Under the pieces are notes generated by a model, which was not told the origin of the DNA, made no database searches, and was given only the letters and a program-made list of their open reading frames with translations. From Flexilinea sp. (lineage in GTDB: Bacteria > Chloroflexota > Anaerolineae > Anaerolineales > Anaerolineaceae), in the NCBI GenBank assembly GCA_017432685.1, contig JAFRIR010000038.1:1-33490 (forward strand): a stretch of 33,490 nt of DNA, given 5' to 3'. The translations under genes were made by a program, and so were the position numbers. Shown here piece by piece: positions 8,240 to 15,392 of this stretch. The first letter of the stretch is position 1. Each line of letters starts with the position of its first letter.

Positions 8240-9658
8240 TTAAGCAAGCAGCGCTTCCACCGCCTTGCGGGGATCTTCCCGGATCGCGCACAGCGAAGTC
8301 CAAACATCCTGGCTCAGCGAGCTCAGGTCTGTACCCCACAGGCTTTCATCGGAAAGTACACGCTTTACATCGTCAAGGCTCTGCACCTGCACGGACTCCA
8401 CGACTTTGCGATCCTCACGGATCGGGTAAAGACTGCCGTCCGAAAGCTTTCCGTAATACTGTCCGTCCTTATCCTCGGCAATCGTGTCAAAAGCCAGCAG
8501 CGCTGCCAGGGAGAAAACCAGCACCTTCGGATCCTTTCCGGCAGCAAGCGTATCACAGACCGTCGGCAGGTCACGGGCACGCCATTTGGAGACGGAATTC
8601 AGGGAAATGTCCAGCAGCTTGTGATTCAGGAAGGGGTTTTCAAAACGTTCCATTACCTCATCGGCAAATTCACGGGTCTCATCAATCGGCTGCGGAACAG
8701 CCGGAGCCAGCTCTTCATAGCTGACATAATCGATATAGCGGCGCAGCAGTGCGTCCGCCATGGCATCGGCAACAATGCTCACACCGCACAAGTAGGAAAT
8801 CATCGCCATTGCCGTATGCGTGCCGTTCAGCACACGGACCTTGCGCTCCCGGAAAGGCTTCAGGTCATCGGTGAAGACCACCGGCATTCCGGCCTGTGCC
8901 AAAGTGAATTCACCGGAAATGTCTTTGTCAGAAGCAATGATCCAAAGACCGAAGGGTTCGGCAACCACATACATACTGTCATCCGGGAATTTGGCGCTCA
9001 TCGCATCGGACTTTCCGGAAACGATGCGGTCCACAAGCGTGGAGGTGAAGACGTTAGCTTTCTCCACCCAGGCTTTGAAAGCTTCATCCAGGGCCCAGCG
9101 ATCGATGAGCTTCATGCAGCATTCCTTCAGGACTTTGCCGTTATCTTCGATCAGTTCCACCGGCAGGATGATCAGCCCTTTGTCCGGATCGCCGCTGAAA
9201 GCCTGCCAGCGTTCATACAGGAACTGCACCAGACGGCCCGGGTAACTGGCGGCCGGCAGGGAATCAAACTTATCTGATTCATCATAAACGATCCCTGCTT
9301 CGGTGGTGTTGGAGATCACGAAGCGCAATGTATCCAGACGGGCCAGCGCCAGATAAGCATCGTAATCGGTATAAGGGTTCACCGTTCCGCGGACAGAGGT
9401 GATGACGCGGACTTCATCGATGATCTTCCCGTCCTGCTTCCCCTGCAGGATCACGTGATATTCACCACCCTGCGCTGCCAGGCGGTCTGAACCTTTTCCG
9501 GGAACCTGCTTGACCATCACCACATCACCGTCAAAGCAGCCTTTTTCATTAGCCACATCGATCATGTAATCGGCAAAAGCACGAAGGAAGTTACCGGTAC
9601 CGAACTGGGCAACACGGATCGGGTGTTTGCCGGGAGCCAAAAGATCTTCTTTATTCAT
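8240..9658 (-). CDS. uxaB: Tagaturonate reductase
   Basis: A 472-residue member of the mannitol dehydrogenase / polyol-specific long-chain dehydrogenase family, close to UxaB in length and ends. It reduces D-tagaturonate to D-altronate with NADH, between UxaC and UxaA. The N-terminal VAQFGTGNFLRAFADYMID is the nucleotide-binding start typical of UxaB; FVISNTTEAGI, VELIEDNG, TLVDRIVSG and VRVLNGTHTAM are further family blocks, with the last containing the catalytic Lys/Asn/His region characteristic of these enzymes (here the Lys position is not obvious to me). It is the first gene of the uxa run. The start at 9658 has only a weak GGAA upstream. With no uxuA or uxuB in view, the cluster as seen serves galacturonate rather than the full glucuronate branch. 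Confidence 0.92.
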   Translation of the reverse strand: MNKEDLLAPGKHPIRVAQFGTGNFLRAFADYMIDVANEKGCFDGDVVMVKQVPGKGSDRLAAQGGEYHVILQGKQDGKIIDEVRVITSVRGTVNPYTDYDAYLALARLDTLRFVISNTTEAGIVYDESDKFDSLPAASYPGRLVQFLYERWQAFSGDPDKGLIILPVELIEDNGKVLKECCMKLIDRWALDEAFKAWVEKANVFTSTLVDRIVSGKSDAMSAKFPDDSMYVVAEPFGLWIIASDKDISGEFTLAQAGMPVVFTDDLKPFRERKVRVLNGTHTAMAMISYLCGVSIVADAMADALLRRYIDYVSYEELAPAVPQPIDETREFADEVMERFENPFLNHKLLDISLNSVSKWRARDLPTVCDTLAAGKDPKVLVFSLAALLAFDTIAEDKDGQYYGKLSDGSLYPIREDRKVVESVQVQSLDDVKRVLSDESLWGTDLSSLSQDVWTSLCAIREDPRKAVEALLA

Positions 9659-9784
9659 AAATCAATTCCATTCTGCCGCAAAACGGCGGCATATCTCCAT
9701 TGTATTAAATGAATTGTAGCGGGCGTTCCGCCAAAGTCAATGAAAAAATCAGTCAAGTATATAGGCAAAATGGGGGAACAAGAA

Positions 9785-9820
9785 GGAGTCAGATCCCGAG
9801 CTTGCGAGGGGTCTGACTCC
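9785..9820. terminator. GC-rich hairpin between uxaB promoter region and pseudogene
   Basis: GGAGTCAGATCCC (9785-9797) pairs with GGGGTCTGACTCC (9808-9820) with one G-T pair. The T-run is weak in both directions (CTCTT on plus, TTCTTG on minus). It could be a weak bidirectional terminator or another REP-type hairpin. Confidence 0.5.
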
Positions 9821-9853
9821 CTCTTCAGCACATGAAATGCATCATAATCTAAA

Positions 9854-9934
9854 CAAAATGCGATTTTGTGGTATTTTTGAGAAAAACAAAATGCGATTTT
9901 GCAGAATCATCATTGAAAACAAATTGCGAATAAT
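9854..9934. promoter_or_regulatory. Three operator-like palindromes at exact 33-bp spacing
   Basis: CAAAATGCGATTTTG, a perfect 6+3+6 dyad, occurs at 9854-9868 and 9887-9901. A degenerate third copy, CAAATTGCGAATAAT, lies at 9920-9934, ten bases before the ATG of the deleted ATPase gene. The start-to-start distance is 33 bp both times, about three helical turns, so a cooperative DNA-binding protein could sit on one face. The dyads probably controlled the now broken gene. Confidence 0.75.
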
Positions 9935-9943
9935 GGTGCAACA

Positions 9944-10130
9944 ATGTTTAAGCAGAAAATTTACGATAAACTATTGGAATGGAAAACGAGATCTATGAGA
10001 AATTACTGAACGATAAACTTTCTGCAAATCTTGGGTATCTTTACGAAAATATTGTTGCACAGATACTCACGGCAAACGGTGATGAACTGTTTTATCATAC
10101 ATTTTTAAATTCTGACTGCCCTGTGAGCAA
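9944..10130 (+). pseudogene. Internally deleted AAA ATPase (DUF4143 type) remnant
   Basis: The ATG at 9944 opens MFKQKIYDKLLEWK, the usual start of archaeal/bacterial AAA ATPases with a C-terminal DUF4143 domain (about 430 residues). That frame runs into a stop after about 21 codons. In the next frame, from about 9979, the sequence EIYEKLLNDKLSANLGYLYENIVAQ... up to NELFYHTF-like text matches the DUF4143 region that normally lies more than 300 residues later. The Walker A and B region is therefore missing and the two ends are joined out of frame. The right limit is approximate: after about 10110 similarity fades and the frame runs on into the tRNA, so a protein spanning it is not credible. 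Confidence 0.75.
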
Positions 10131-10172
10131 CCCAGACTTAATCAAAATTAATCACGAATTTCAGCAATTCCC

Positions 10173-10201
10173 TTGCTTTTTTTTTGAGGTTGATATAGAA
10201 T
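10173..10201 (+). promoter_or_regulatory. Probable promoter of tRNA-Val
   Basis: TTGCTT (10173-10178), a 17-base spacer and TAGAAT (10196-10201), placing transcription start a few bases before the tRNA at 10213. Confidence 0.6.
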
Positions 10202-10212
10202 ATTGTCTGTTC

Positions 10213-10286
10213 GAGCGGTTAGCTCAGTTGGTTAGAGCGTTGCGTTGACATCGCAAAGGCCGATGGTTCGAGTCCATTACCGCTCA
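10213..10286 (+). tRNA. tRNA-Val (anticodon GAC)
   Basis: A 74-base cloverleaf. The acceptor arm GAGCGGT (10213-10219) pairs with ACCGCTC (10279-10285) and the discriminator is A. The D arm holds AGCTCAGTTGGTTAGAGC; the anticodon stem TTGCG/CGCAA encloses the loop TTGACAT, giving anticodon GAC; the T arm has GGTTCGAGTCC. CCA is not encoded. The tRNA is followed at once by a strong terminator, so it is transcribed alone. Confidence 0.95.
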
Positions 10287-10320
10287 CAAAACAGACTCTT
10301 CGAAAGAGTCTGTTTTTTTT
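10287..10320 (+). terminator. Intrinsic terminator of tRNA-Val
   Basis: AAACAGACTCTT (10289-10300) pairs with AAGAGTCTGTTT (10304-10315) and is followed by a run of eight T in total. Confidence 0.92.
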
Positions 10321-10346
10321 ATTGTATTTGATCAGTAACCAACAGC

Positions 10347-10410
10347 GCAACACAGGATGACAGTTCTTGCGTGCAGGCTGCGCTGCAGCGCAATAACCGT
10401 CCCCGTGTGC
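10347..10410. repeat. REP-like two-part palindrome, copy 4
   Basis: GCAACACAGGATGACAG to CCGTCCCCGTGTGC, with the inner stem TTGCGTGCAGGC / GCTGCAGCGCAA. Together with copies 5 and 6 it fills the 400-bp gap between the tRNA and the pyrophosphatase gene, where I see no other gene. Confidence 0.85.
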
Positions 10411-10450
10411 TTCTTCTTTCTATTTTCGTATCTGTTCAGAACCTGGCCAC

Positions 10451-10513
10451 GCATCACGAGATACAGCCCTGCTGTGTTGGCTTTGCAACAACAGCAGAGC
10501 AGTCTCCGTGTGC
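10451..10513. repeat. REP-like two-part palindrome, copy 5
   Basis: GCATCACGAGATACAG to GTCTCCGTGTGC, with an inner stem CTGCTGTGTTG / CAACAACAGCAG. It belongs to the same subtype as copies 2, 7 and 9. Confidence 0.8.
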
Positions 10514-10549
10514 TCCGTTCTGAATAGATACCTATTTTCTTAATTTTTA

Positions 10550-10610
10550 GCACATGATGACAGTTCTTGCGTGCAGGCTGCGCTGCAGCGCAATAACCGT
10601 CCCCATGTGC
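10550..10610. repeat. REP-like two-part palindrome, copy 6
   Basis: Outer arms GCACATG / CATGTGC are perfect. The interior is identical to copy 4 over more than 40 bases (GATGACAGTTCTTGCGTGCA onward). Confidence 0.88.
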
Positions 10611-10615
10611 TTTTT

Positions 10616-10652
10616 ATTTCTCATTTCTTATTTCTGATTTCTGATTTATAAT
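10616..10652 (+). repeat. 7-bp array (ATTTCTG type) ending in a TATAAT box
   Basis: Units TTTCTCA, TTTCTTA, TTTCTGA, TTTCTGA follow at 7-bp spacing; the last runs into TTTATAATG. TATAAT at 10647-10652 could be the -10 box of the pyrophosphatase gene that starts at 10694, though no good -35 is present. Confidence 0.6.
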
Positions 10653-10693
10653 GAAAGGGGGGTGCTCAAATTTTTCCCCGCCGGAGGTACATC

Positions 10694-12304
10694 ATGAACG
10701 AGATCTATGTTACCGGTCACAGAAATCCCGATACGGATTCCGTGGTAGCCGCAATCGCATACGCCTCGCTGCGGAATGCTCTCGGTGACCGCAATTATAT
10801 CGCCGCCCATCTGGACCACATCAACGATGAAACCCAGCGCATTCTGGACCATTTCGGTGTGGAAACACCGATGAGGCTGCGGAACGTCCGCACACAGGTC
10901 TGTGACCTGGAATATGACACTCCGCCCGTGCTCAGTTCCACCGTTTCGATCGACTTTGCCTGGAACACGATTCAGGAACACGGCATCACGCACATTCCCG
11001 TTGTCAACGAAGACGGCACGCTGTACGGCATGATTTCCGCTGAAAACATCACCGAATACAACATGCTCGCCAACGAAAACGGCAGCATTGATGACGTGCC
11101 GATTTTCAACCTGCTCAGTGTCCTGGAAGGCAGGATGATCAATGATGACTGCGACAAAGACACCCTTTCCGGCGATATCGTGATCGCGCTGCCGCTGAAC
11201 TGTGAACAACTGATGTTCCGGAAAAAAGAAACCATCGTGATCTGCGGCAGCCAGCCGGACATCATCCGCAGGGCGCTGGACATGGGCGTGGAATGCCTGA
11301 TCATCTGCCAGTCGGAGGTCGACCCGGCCTGGATCGAAGCGCCCGGCAACACCTGCATCATCTCCACACCGTTTGATGCCCGCTACACCGTCTGCCAGAT
11401 CATTCAGGCGATCCCGATCGCTCATTACTGTGTCACCGATGACCTGATCAGTTTCCACCTGAATGACTATATTGATGACGTCCGGGAAAAGATGGGTGAC
11501 CGGCGTGACGCTTACTATCCGGTGCTGGATGAGAATGAGAAAGTGGTCGGCATGCTTTCCCGCTACCACCTGATGCGCCCCAAACGAAAACAGGTGGTGC
11601 TGGTGGACCATAACGAGATAGGGCAGGCCGTTCCGGGGTTGAATGAAGCAGAGATTCTGGAGATCATCGACCATCACCGCCTGGCAGACATCCAGACGCT
11701 GCAGCCCATCCGTATGCGGAACGAACCGGTCGGCAGCACCAACACCATCATCGCCGATATGTACATGCAGTATGGAAAGGTTCCCTCATCGTCTATTGCC
11801 GGGCTGATGGCCAGCGCCATCCTTTCCGATACGGTGATGTTCAAGTCTCCAACCTGTACCAAGCGGGATATCGCTCTCGCGGAGCGCATGGCGAGGATCG
11901 CCGGTGTGACGATCGAGGAACTGGGCAGAACCTTATTCGCCAATGTTTATGGAACGCATTCCGACCTGGATCAGCTCATCAACCGGGACTTCAAGGAATT
12001 CCACTTCGCCGAGCAGAAATTCGGTGTCGGGCAGATCACCAGTTACGATTCCGAGCCGCTGCTGCAGCGCAAGGATGAAATGCTGGATATCCTGCGGGAA
12101 ATAAACGAGGAACGGAAATACAGTTTCACCATGCTGATGATCACCGATGTGCTTCTGGGCGGGACGCAGCTGCTTTATGTCGGCAGCGACGACATCATCC
12201 GTCATGCCTTCAATCTGGAGCCAAAGGACAACATGGTCTTCCTGCCGGGCGTGATGTCCCGGAAGAAGCAGGTCATCCCGGCGCTCTCGGATCTGTGGGG
12301 GTAA
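10694..12304 (+). CDS. ppaC: Manganese-dependent inorganic pyrophosphatase with CBS domains
   Basis: A 536-residue family II (DHH-type) pyrophosphatase that hydrolyses diphosphate in the cytoplasm using Mn2+/Co2+. The catalytic N-terminal segment has GHRNPDTDS (H9, D13, D15). About residues 60-300 are the inserted regulatory region: a first CBS half (ITHIPVVNEDGTLYGMIS), a DRTGG-like domain (EGRMIND...), and a second CBS half (AYYPVLDENEKVVGMLSRYHLM). The DHH core resumes with VLVDHNE and IIDHHRL, and the DHHA2 domain ends the protein. In this family the CBS pair binds adenine nucleotides that inhibit or activate the enzyme. The ATG at 10694 has GGAGG six bases upstream. It converges on the HemN-like gene, with 32 bp of 3' overlap. 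Confidence 0.95.
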   Translation: MNEIYVTGHRNPDTDSVVAAIAYASLRNALGDRNYIAAHLDHINDETQRILDHFGVETPMRLRNVRTQVCDLEYDTPPVLSSTVSIDFAWNTIQEHGITHIPVVNEDGTLYGMISAENITEYNMLANENGSIDDVPIFNLLSVLEGRMINDDCDKDTLSGDIVIALPLNCEQLMFRKKETIVICGSQPDIIRRALDMGVECLIICQSEVDPAWIEAPGNTCIISTPFDARYTVCQIIQAIPIAHYCVTDDLISFHLNDYIDDVREKMGDRRDAYYPVLDENEKVVGMLSRYHLMRPKRKQVVLVDHNEIGQAVPGLNEAEILEIIDHHRLADIQTLQPIRMRNEPVGSTNTIIADMYMQYGKVPSSSIAGLMASAILSDTVMFKSPTCTKRDIALAERMARIAGVTIEELGRTLFANVYGTHSDLDQLINRDFKEFHFAEQKFGVGQITSYDSEPLLQRKDEMLDILREINEERKYSFTMLMITDVLLGGTQLLYVGSDDIIRHAFNLEPKDNMVFLPGVMSRKKQVIPALSDLWG

Positions 12305-13616
12305 TGTCATCGATCATCTTCATGATGAACCAGGAGCCGTTAGGGAGGAGCTCCGTTGACTCTCCGTCAGCGCTCACACGAAGATAGCCGCGCCCGATCC
12401 AGTTTTGGAAAAGAGTCAGCGCCTTTTCGGGACCGAGAAGGCGGATAAACGGCTCGGGATCCGGACGTCCGCCCCGGATCTCCCGCTCCAGACAGGCAAC
12501 GCGGCTTTCTGTCTCCGTCCGCAGCATACCGCCGAGAAACCCCGGATACCCCTGCTCAACCGCCGAACGATATTCAGGCAGCTCCGCATGGCGGTATAAA
12601 TACTCGCCGAAATATCCGTCCGCGATGGTCCCAAAAGAGAGCAGATCCTCTCCACGGGAGGGCGAAGTGAAATAACGGTTATCGTCCCGGCCTTTGGCCA
12701 TGTGGTTATAAATTTTCAGCGAACAGCCGGCATTCTCCGAGAGCCAAAAGGCATACTGATACTGCCGCCACATGGCCGTGATATCCGGATCCAGCAGGCC
12801 ATGACGCTCAAAAAAAGCGCGGTTGCGCGGAGACCGAACCAGCTCATAAATCGAAAGGCCCTCGACACCCGCATCCATCATTTCTTCCACATCGGCAGCG
12901 ATATCTTCTTCACCATACTGCGGCAGTCCAATGATGATATCGCTGCTGACCGCCCAGCCGCTTTCCACCGCATAACGGATCTTTCGAAGAACCTGCAGCC
13001 CGCTCTCACGGCGTCCGATCGCTCTGCGCACGGGATCACGCAGGGACTGCACGCCGATATGCAGCCGGGTGAAGCCAAGCCGCATAAGATCATCCAGAAC
13101 TTTTTCGTTAAGGTCTGAGGATGTTGACTCAAGAGCGAGTTCTGTGTTTTCTTTAACCTTAAAGAAATTTTGCACCGTCTCCACAACCCGGGCCAGCCCC
13201 TCTGTCCCAACCATCAGCGGCGTACCCCCGCCAAAATGGATCGTGGACAGGCGCTTTTCCCTCAGTGAAGGGACATTGCGTCCCCACCAGCTGATTTCCT
13301 TCTCAAGCAGTCCCGGATAGACAGCCAGGTCCGGAAGACGGGAAGGAGTCAACGGAAAGGAATAGCAGTCACAGTAGCCGCAGCGCGTCCGGCAGTAGGG
13401 GACATGGATATAGATACAAAAAGCGTCAGCAGGACTGGCTGCTGCCGCTTTCACGATCTGTTCTTCAAGAACGGAGCCCGAATCAGTCATGGGACGCTGC
13501 GCCCACAGCGGTTTCGGCATAGCCCGCTCTTTCAGGATCTCTGAAAAAGGCCGCGGATCAAAGCGCCGCAGCCCCTCCTCCTGTTGTTTTATTCGTTCAA
13601 CAAAGCTCTCGCTCAT
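12273..13616 (-). CDS. HemN/HemW-like radical SAM enzyme at the end of the maturation cluster
   Basis: A 447-residue radical SAM protein of the coproporphyrinogen-oxidase-like group. IHVPYCRTRCGYCDC holds the four-cysteine motif CxxxCxxCxC (C75, C79, C82, C84), followed by the SAM-binding FGGGTP and IGLPQYGEED. The C-terminal part resembles the HemN C-terminal domain. No heme genes are near. HemN-like proteins are not only heme enzymes: HemW is a heme chaperone, and class C radical SAM methylases such as NosN share this fold and act on RiPPs. Because it is the last gene on the strand of the Cys-rich protein cluster, a peptide-modifying role is plausible but unproven. A 70-residue N-terminal extension precedes the barrel. 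The start has no good ribosome binding site. It is separated from the substrate gene by 129 bp of heptamer arrays. Confidence 0.8.
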   Translation of the reverse strand: MSESFVERIKQQEEGLRRFDPRPFSEILKERAMPKPLWAQRPMTDSGSVLEEQIVKAAAASPADAFCIYIHVPYCRTRCGYCDCYSFPLTPSRLPDLAVYPGLLEKEISWWGRNVPSLREKRLSTIHFGGGTPLMVGTEGLARVVETVQNFFKVKENTELALESTSSDLNEKVLDDLMRLGFTRLHIGVQSLRDPVRRAIGRRESGLQVLRKIRYAVESGWAVSSDIIIGLPQYGEEDIAADVEEMMDAGVEGLSIYELVRSPRNRAFFERHGLLDPDITAMWRQYQYAFWLSENAGCSLKIYNHMAKGRDDNRYFTSPSRGEDLLSFGTIADGYFGEYLYRHAELPEYRSAVEQGYPGFLGGMLRTETESRVACLEREIRGGRPDPEPFIRLLGPEKALTLFQNWIGRGYLRVSADGESTELLPNGSWFIMKMIDDITPTDPRAPG

Positions 13617-13633
13617 TGTCTTTTAAGGGGATA

Positions 13634-13678
13634 AGGCTCAGGATTCAGGATGCAGGATTCAGAATTCAGAATACAGCA
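13634..13678. repeat. 7-bp tandem array (GATTCAG type)
   Basis: About six units of ATTCAGG, ATGCAGG, ATTCAGA and ATTCAGA at 7-bp spacing between the Tat/Cys-rich gene and the HemN-like gene. Confidence 0.8.
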
Positions 13679-13701
13679 GGACCACACAAAAACCAATTTC
13701 A

Positions 13702-13744
13702 AAACCCTAAACCCTATACCCTATACCCTATATCCTATATCCTC
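13702..13744. repeat. 7-bp tandem array (ACCCTAT type)
   Basis: Six units (AACCCTA, AACCCTA, TACCCTA repeated, then TATCCTA) ending two bases from the TAG stop of the Tat/Cys-rich gene. It shares most of its sequence with the array at 241-293. Confidence 0.88.
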
Positions 13745-13745
13745 A

Positions 13746-15122
13746 CTAATTCGGATGCCAGTAATGACCGGTCGTCACCACATTCCCGACGCAGCTGCAC
13801 ACCGTATCGCAGGTGCAGATGGTGTTTCCCACACAGGAGCAGACCGTGTCACAGGTACAGACCGTATGTCCGACGCAGGAACAAACCGAACCAGCCACAC
13901 AATTGCACACACAGACCGCACCCTCCGGAATCGGAGAGCCGCAGGGAAGAGTATAGGTGACCGTACGGCCGGTCGCCGGGTCCGTCCCTTTGACCTCGAT
14001 TCCCTTGGTATCGTCTTTCATTTCCTTCAGGTCCACCGGGCAGCCGATGATCTCAAAATCCGGAAGGCTGATGAACAGAATACTCTTCCCGGCACCGGCA
14101 GCTAACTGAGTTCCGTCATTCGCCACCACCAGCGGGTTCTGCGTACCGTCGCTGACTGTCAGGCGCCGGACCTCGGAACCGTCCGCCATGGAGATCAGGA
14201 CCAGCCGCTTCTTTGCATAAAGGATCCCGTAGGTGCCGTCAGGTGTGACAGCCGCGGACATAATGTTGCTGCTGATGGATGCATTCCAGATCACACTGCC
14301 ATCGACAAGAGAGACCAGACTGTATTGGCTGCTGTCCTTTTTACACAAGAGCGCTTTTGCCCCGCCGGGCAGGATAGCATAGGCATAATATGAATTGCCT
14401 TCGTCAAACACCCGCATGGTCCTGTTTTGTACATCGAAAACACCGTAGCCCTGTTCTTTGAGCAGAAACAGGGATCTTTCCGAAGCGAGGACCGACACAT
14501 TCCAATAGATATCGTTTGAATTCTCCGGGACACTTGCCAGGGTTTCCGGGCTTCCAAAGGATTTCCCATCCGTTTTACAGCGGAACAAATGTTTTTCGGA
14601 AACGATGTAAAGGTCGCCGTTGCTGTCTATGTCAAGGCTATTCAGACCTTCCGAACTTTTCAAAGACGGACTGACCGTCTCTCCGCTGATTTCCGTCAAA
14701 TCAGGCGCTTCCAACAGGCGGACCGTTTTTTCCCGGGAATAAAGCAGCGCCTGTTTTCCATCTCGCACCGTGGTACCCTCGATCCAGCCGGAACTGAGAT
14801 CTTTGTCTCCCAGGAGCGCATGTGAATGAAAATCCCAGCATTTGATTTTGTGCCCGCTGTCACAGGAAAGCAGATATTTTCCGTCTTTCGAAAGGCACAC
14901 CGCCATCACCGGATCTTTATGTGCCGGGGAATTTTCGCACAGGGACTCCAGGTCGGATGCCGCGTTCGCCGGTTTGACAAAGCGGCTGCCCATCCCGATC
15001 CCCATTACGGCTGCACCGAGACCGGCCGCTTTCAAAAAATCCCGGCGGCTGATCTGCCAGTCCCCGCCGCTGCGGCGGATCGCGTAAACTTCCGGTTTTT
15101 CTTTCTGATCATTTCCACTCAT
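13746..15122 (-). CDS. Tat-exported beta-propeller-like protein with a 13-Cys CxC repeat tail; probable maturation substrate
   Basis: A 458-residue protein in three parts. Residues 1-55 are a Tat signal: SRRDFLKAAG around R26-R27, a hydrophobic stretch and ANA|A near 54. Residues 56-380 are WD40/propeller-like repeats, for example HKDPVMAVCLSKDGKYLLS followed by IKCWDF. Residues 403-458 are a tail with 13 cysteines, all in CxC pairs or a CxCxC: CVCNC, CSC, CTC, CSC, CTC, CSC (C404 to C444). The core is a 14-residue unit, VCSCVG(H/N)T(V/I)CTCDT, present twice (413-440) plus a half unit, then the end GHYWHPN. The ATG at 15122 has GGAGG four bases upstream. Its neighbours are four radical SAM genes and a PqqD-like gene upstream and a HemN-like gene downstream. 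I infer that the tail is modified in the cytoplasm before Tat export. No family name is known to me. Confidence 0.88.
   Translation of the reverse strand: MSGNDQKEKPEVYAIRRSGGDWQISRRDFLKAAGLGAAVMGIGMGSRFVKPANAASDLESLCENSPAHKDPVMAVCLSKDGKYLLSCDSGHKIKCWDFHSHALLGDKDLSSGWIEGTTVRDGKQALLYSREKTVRLLEAPDLTEISGETVSPSLKSSEGLNSLDIDSNGDLYIVSEKHLFRCKTDGKSFGSPETLASVPENSNDIYWNVSVLASERSLFLLKEQGYGVFDVQNRTMRVFDEGNSYYAYAILPGGAKALLCKKDSSQYSLVSLVDGSVIWNASISSNIMSAAVTPDGTYGILYAKKRLVLISMADGSEVRRLTVSDGTQNPLVVANDGTQLAAGAGKSILFISLPDFEIIGCPVDLKEMKDDTKGIEVKGTDPATGRTVTYTLPCGSPIPEGAVCVCNCVAGSVCSCVGHTVCTCDTVCSCVGNTICTCDTVCSCVGNVVTTGHYWHPN
13749..13916 (-). repeat. Coding repeat for the Cys-rich tail (42-bp unit)
   Basis: Encodes residues 403-458. 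Two 42-bp units (13803-13886) and a 21-bp partial unit (13782-13802) encode the CSC/CTC motif. The copies differ at the nucleotide level, mostly synonymously (GTC/GTA, ACC/ACG-type changes), while the Cys spacing is kept, so the amino acid pattern appears to be under selection. Confidence 0.8.
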
Positions 15123-15392
15123 AATACCTCCAAAAGGGAAAATCCATTTCCAGCGATGAGACATGCTGATCTGATTTAAGGAACCCTCTAAAATTCTGTA
15201 AAATTACTTCCTCATTCACAGTTTATCCTATATGGCGCGGGATTCAGATTTATTTTGTCTCGGAAAATAACCTTCCCGCGCCAGGTTTTCCGGGGGCTAT
15301 GCAGCCCCCATACCCCCGCCCGGTAGATTTTAGAATTGCCACAGTGATGAGACACTGTTATCTAATTAAAATTATACAACAGGTTTTTATGA
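15123..15392 (-). promoter_or_regulatory. Structured leader with duplicated hairpin ahead of the Cys-rich protein gene
   Basis: No gene is visible in these 270 bp. On the minus strand TATAAT occurs at 15376-15371, with no good -35. A hairpin CAGTG-ATGAGA-CACTG (15342-15357) is repeated in altered form at 15151-15168 (CAGCGATGAGACATGCTG). The two 30-bp elements, including a following YTAATTAAA/CTGATTTAA stretch, are about 70 percent alike by eye. Between them lie the palindrome GGGGGCT-ATGC-AGCCCCC (15292-15309) and an inverted pair GGCGCGGGA / TCCCGCGCC (15234-15242 and 15274-15282). A run of G tracts (GGGCGGGGGTATGGGGG on the minus strand) overlaps. This looks like a folded 5' leader or a processing site that sets the substrate gene apart from the enzyme genes. 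Confidence 0.55.

Noticed and set aside
9979..10248. An 89-residue protein
   Set aside because: Its last codons are the tRNA-Val gene itself and its first half is the out-of-frame remnant of an ATPase, so I annotate a pseudogene instead.
12273..13616. Annotation as coproporphyrinogen III dehydrogenase (hemN)
   Set aside because: The fold matches, but there is no heme gene context and HemN-like proteins have several functions, so a specific heme role is not supported.
13749..13916. Metallothionein, ferredoxin or sulfatase-type substrate motif
   Set aside because: The CxC spacing has no CxxCxxC ferredoxin pattern and no (C/S)xPxR sulfatase motif. Metallothionein-type metal binding cannot be excluded, but five radical SAM enzymes beside it favour modification.
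15292..15309. Rho-independent terminator between the third SPASM gene and the Cys-rich gene
   Set aside because: The stem is good but no T-run follows on the minus strand (GGAAAACC follows). I list it as part of the leader structure instead.
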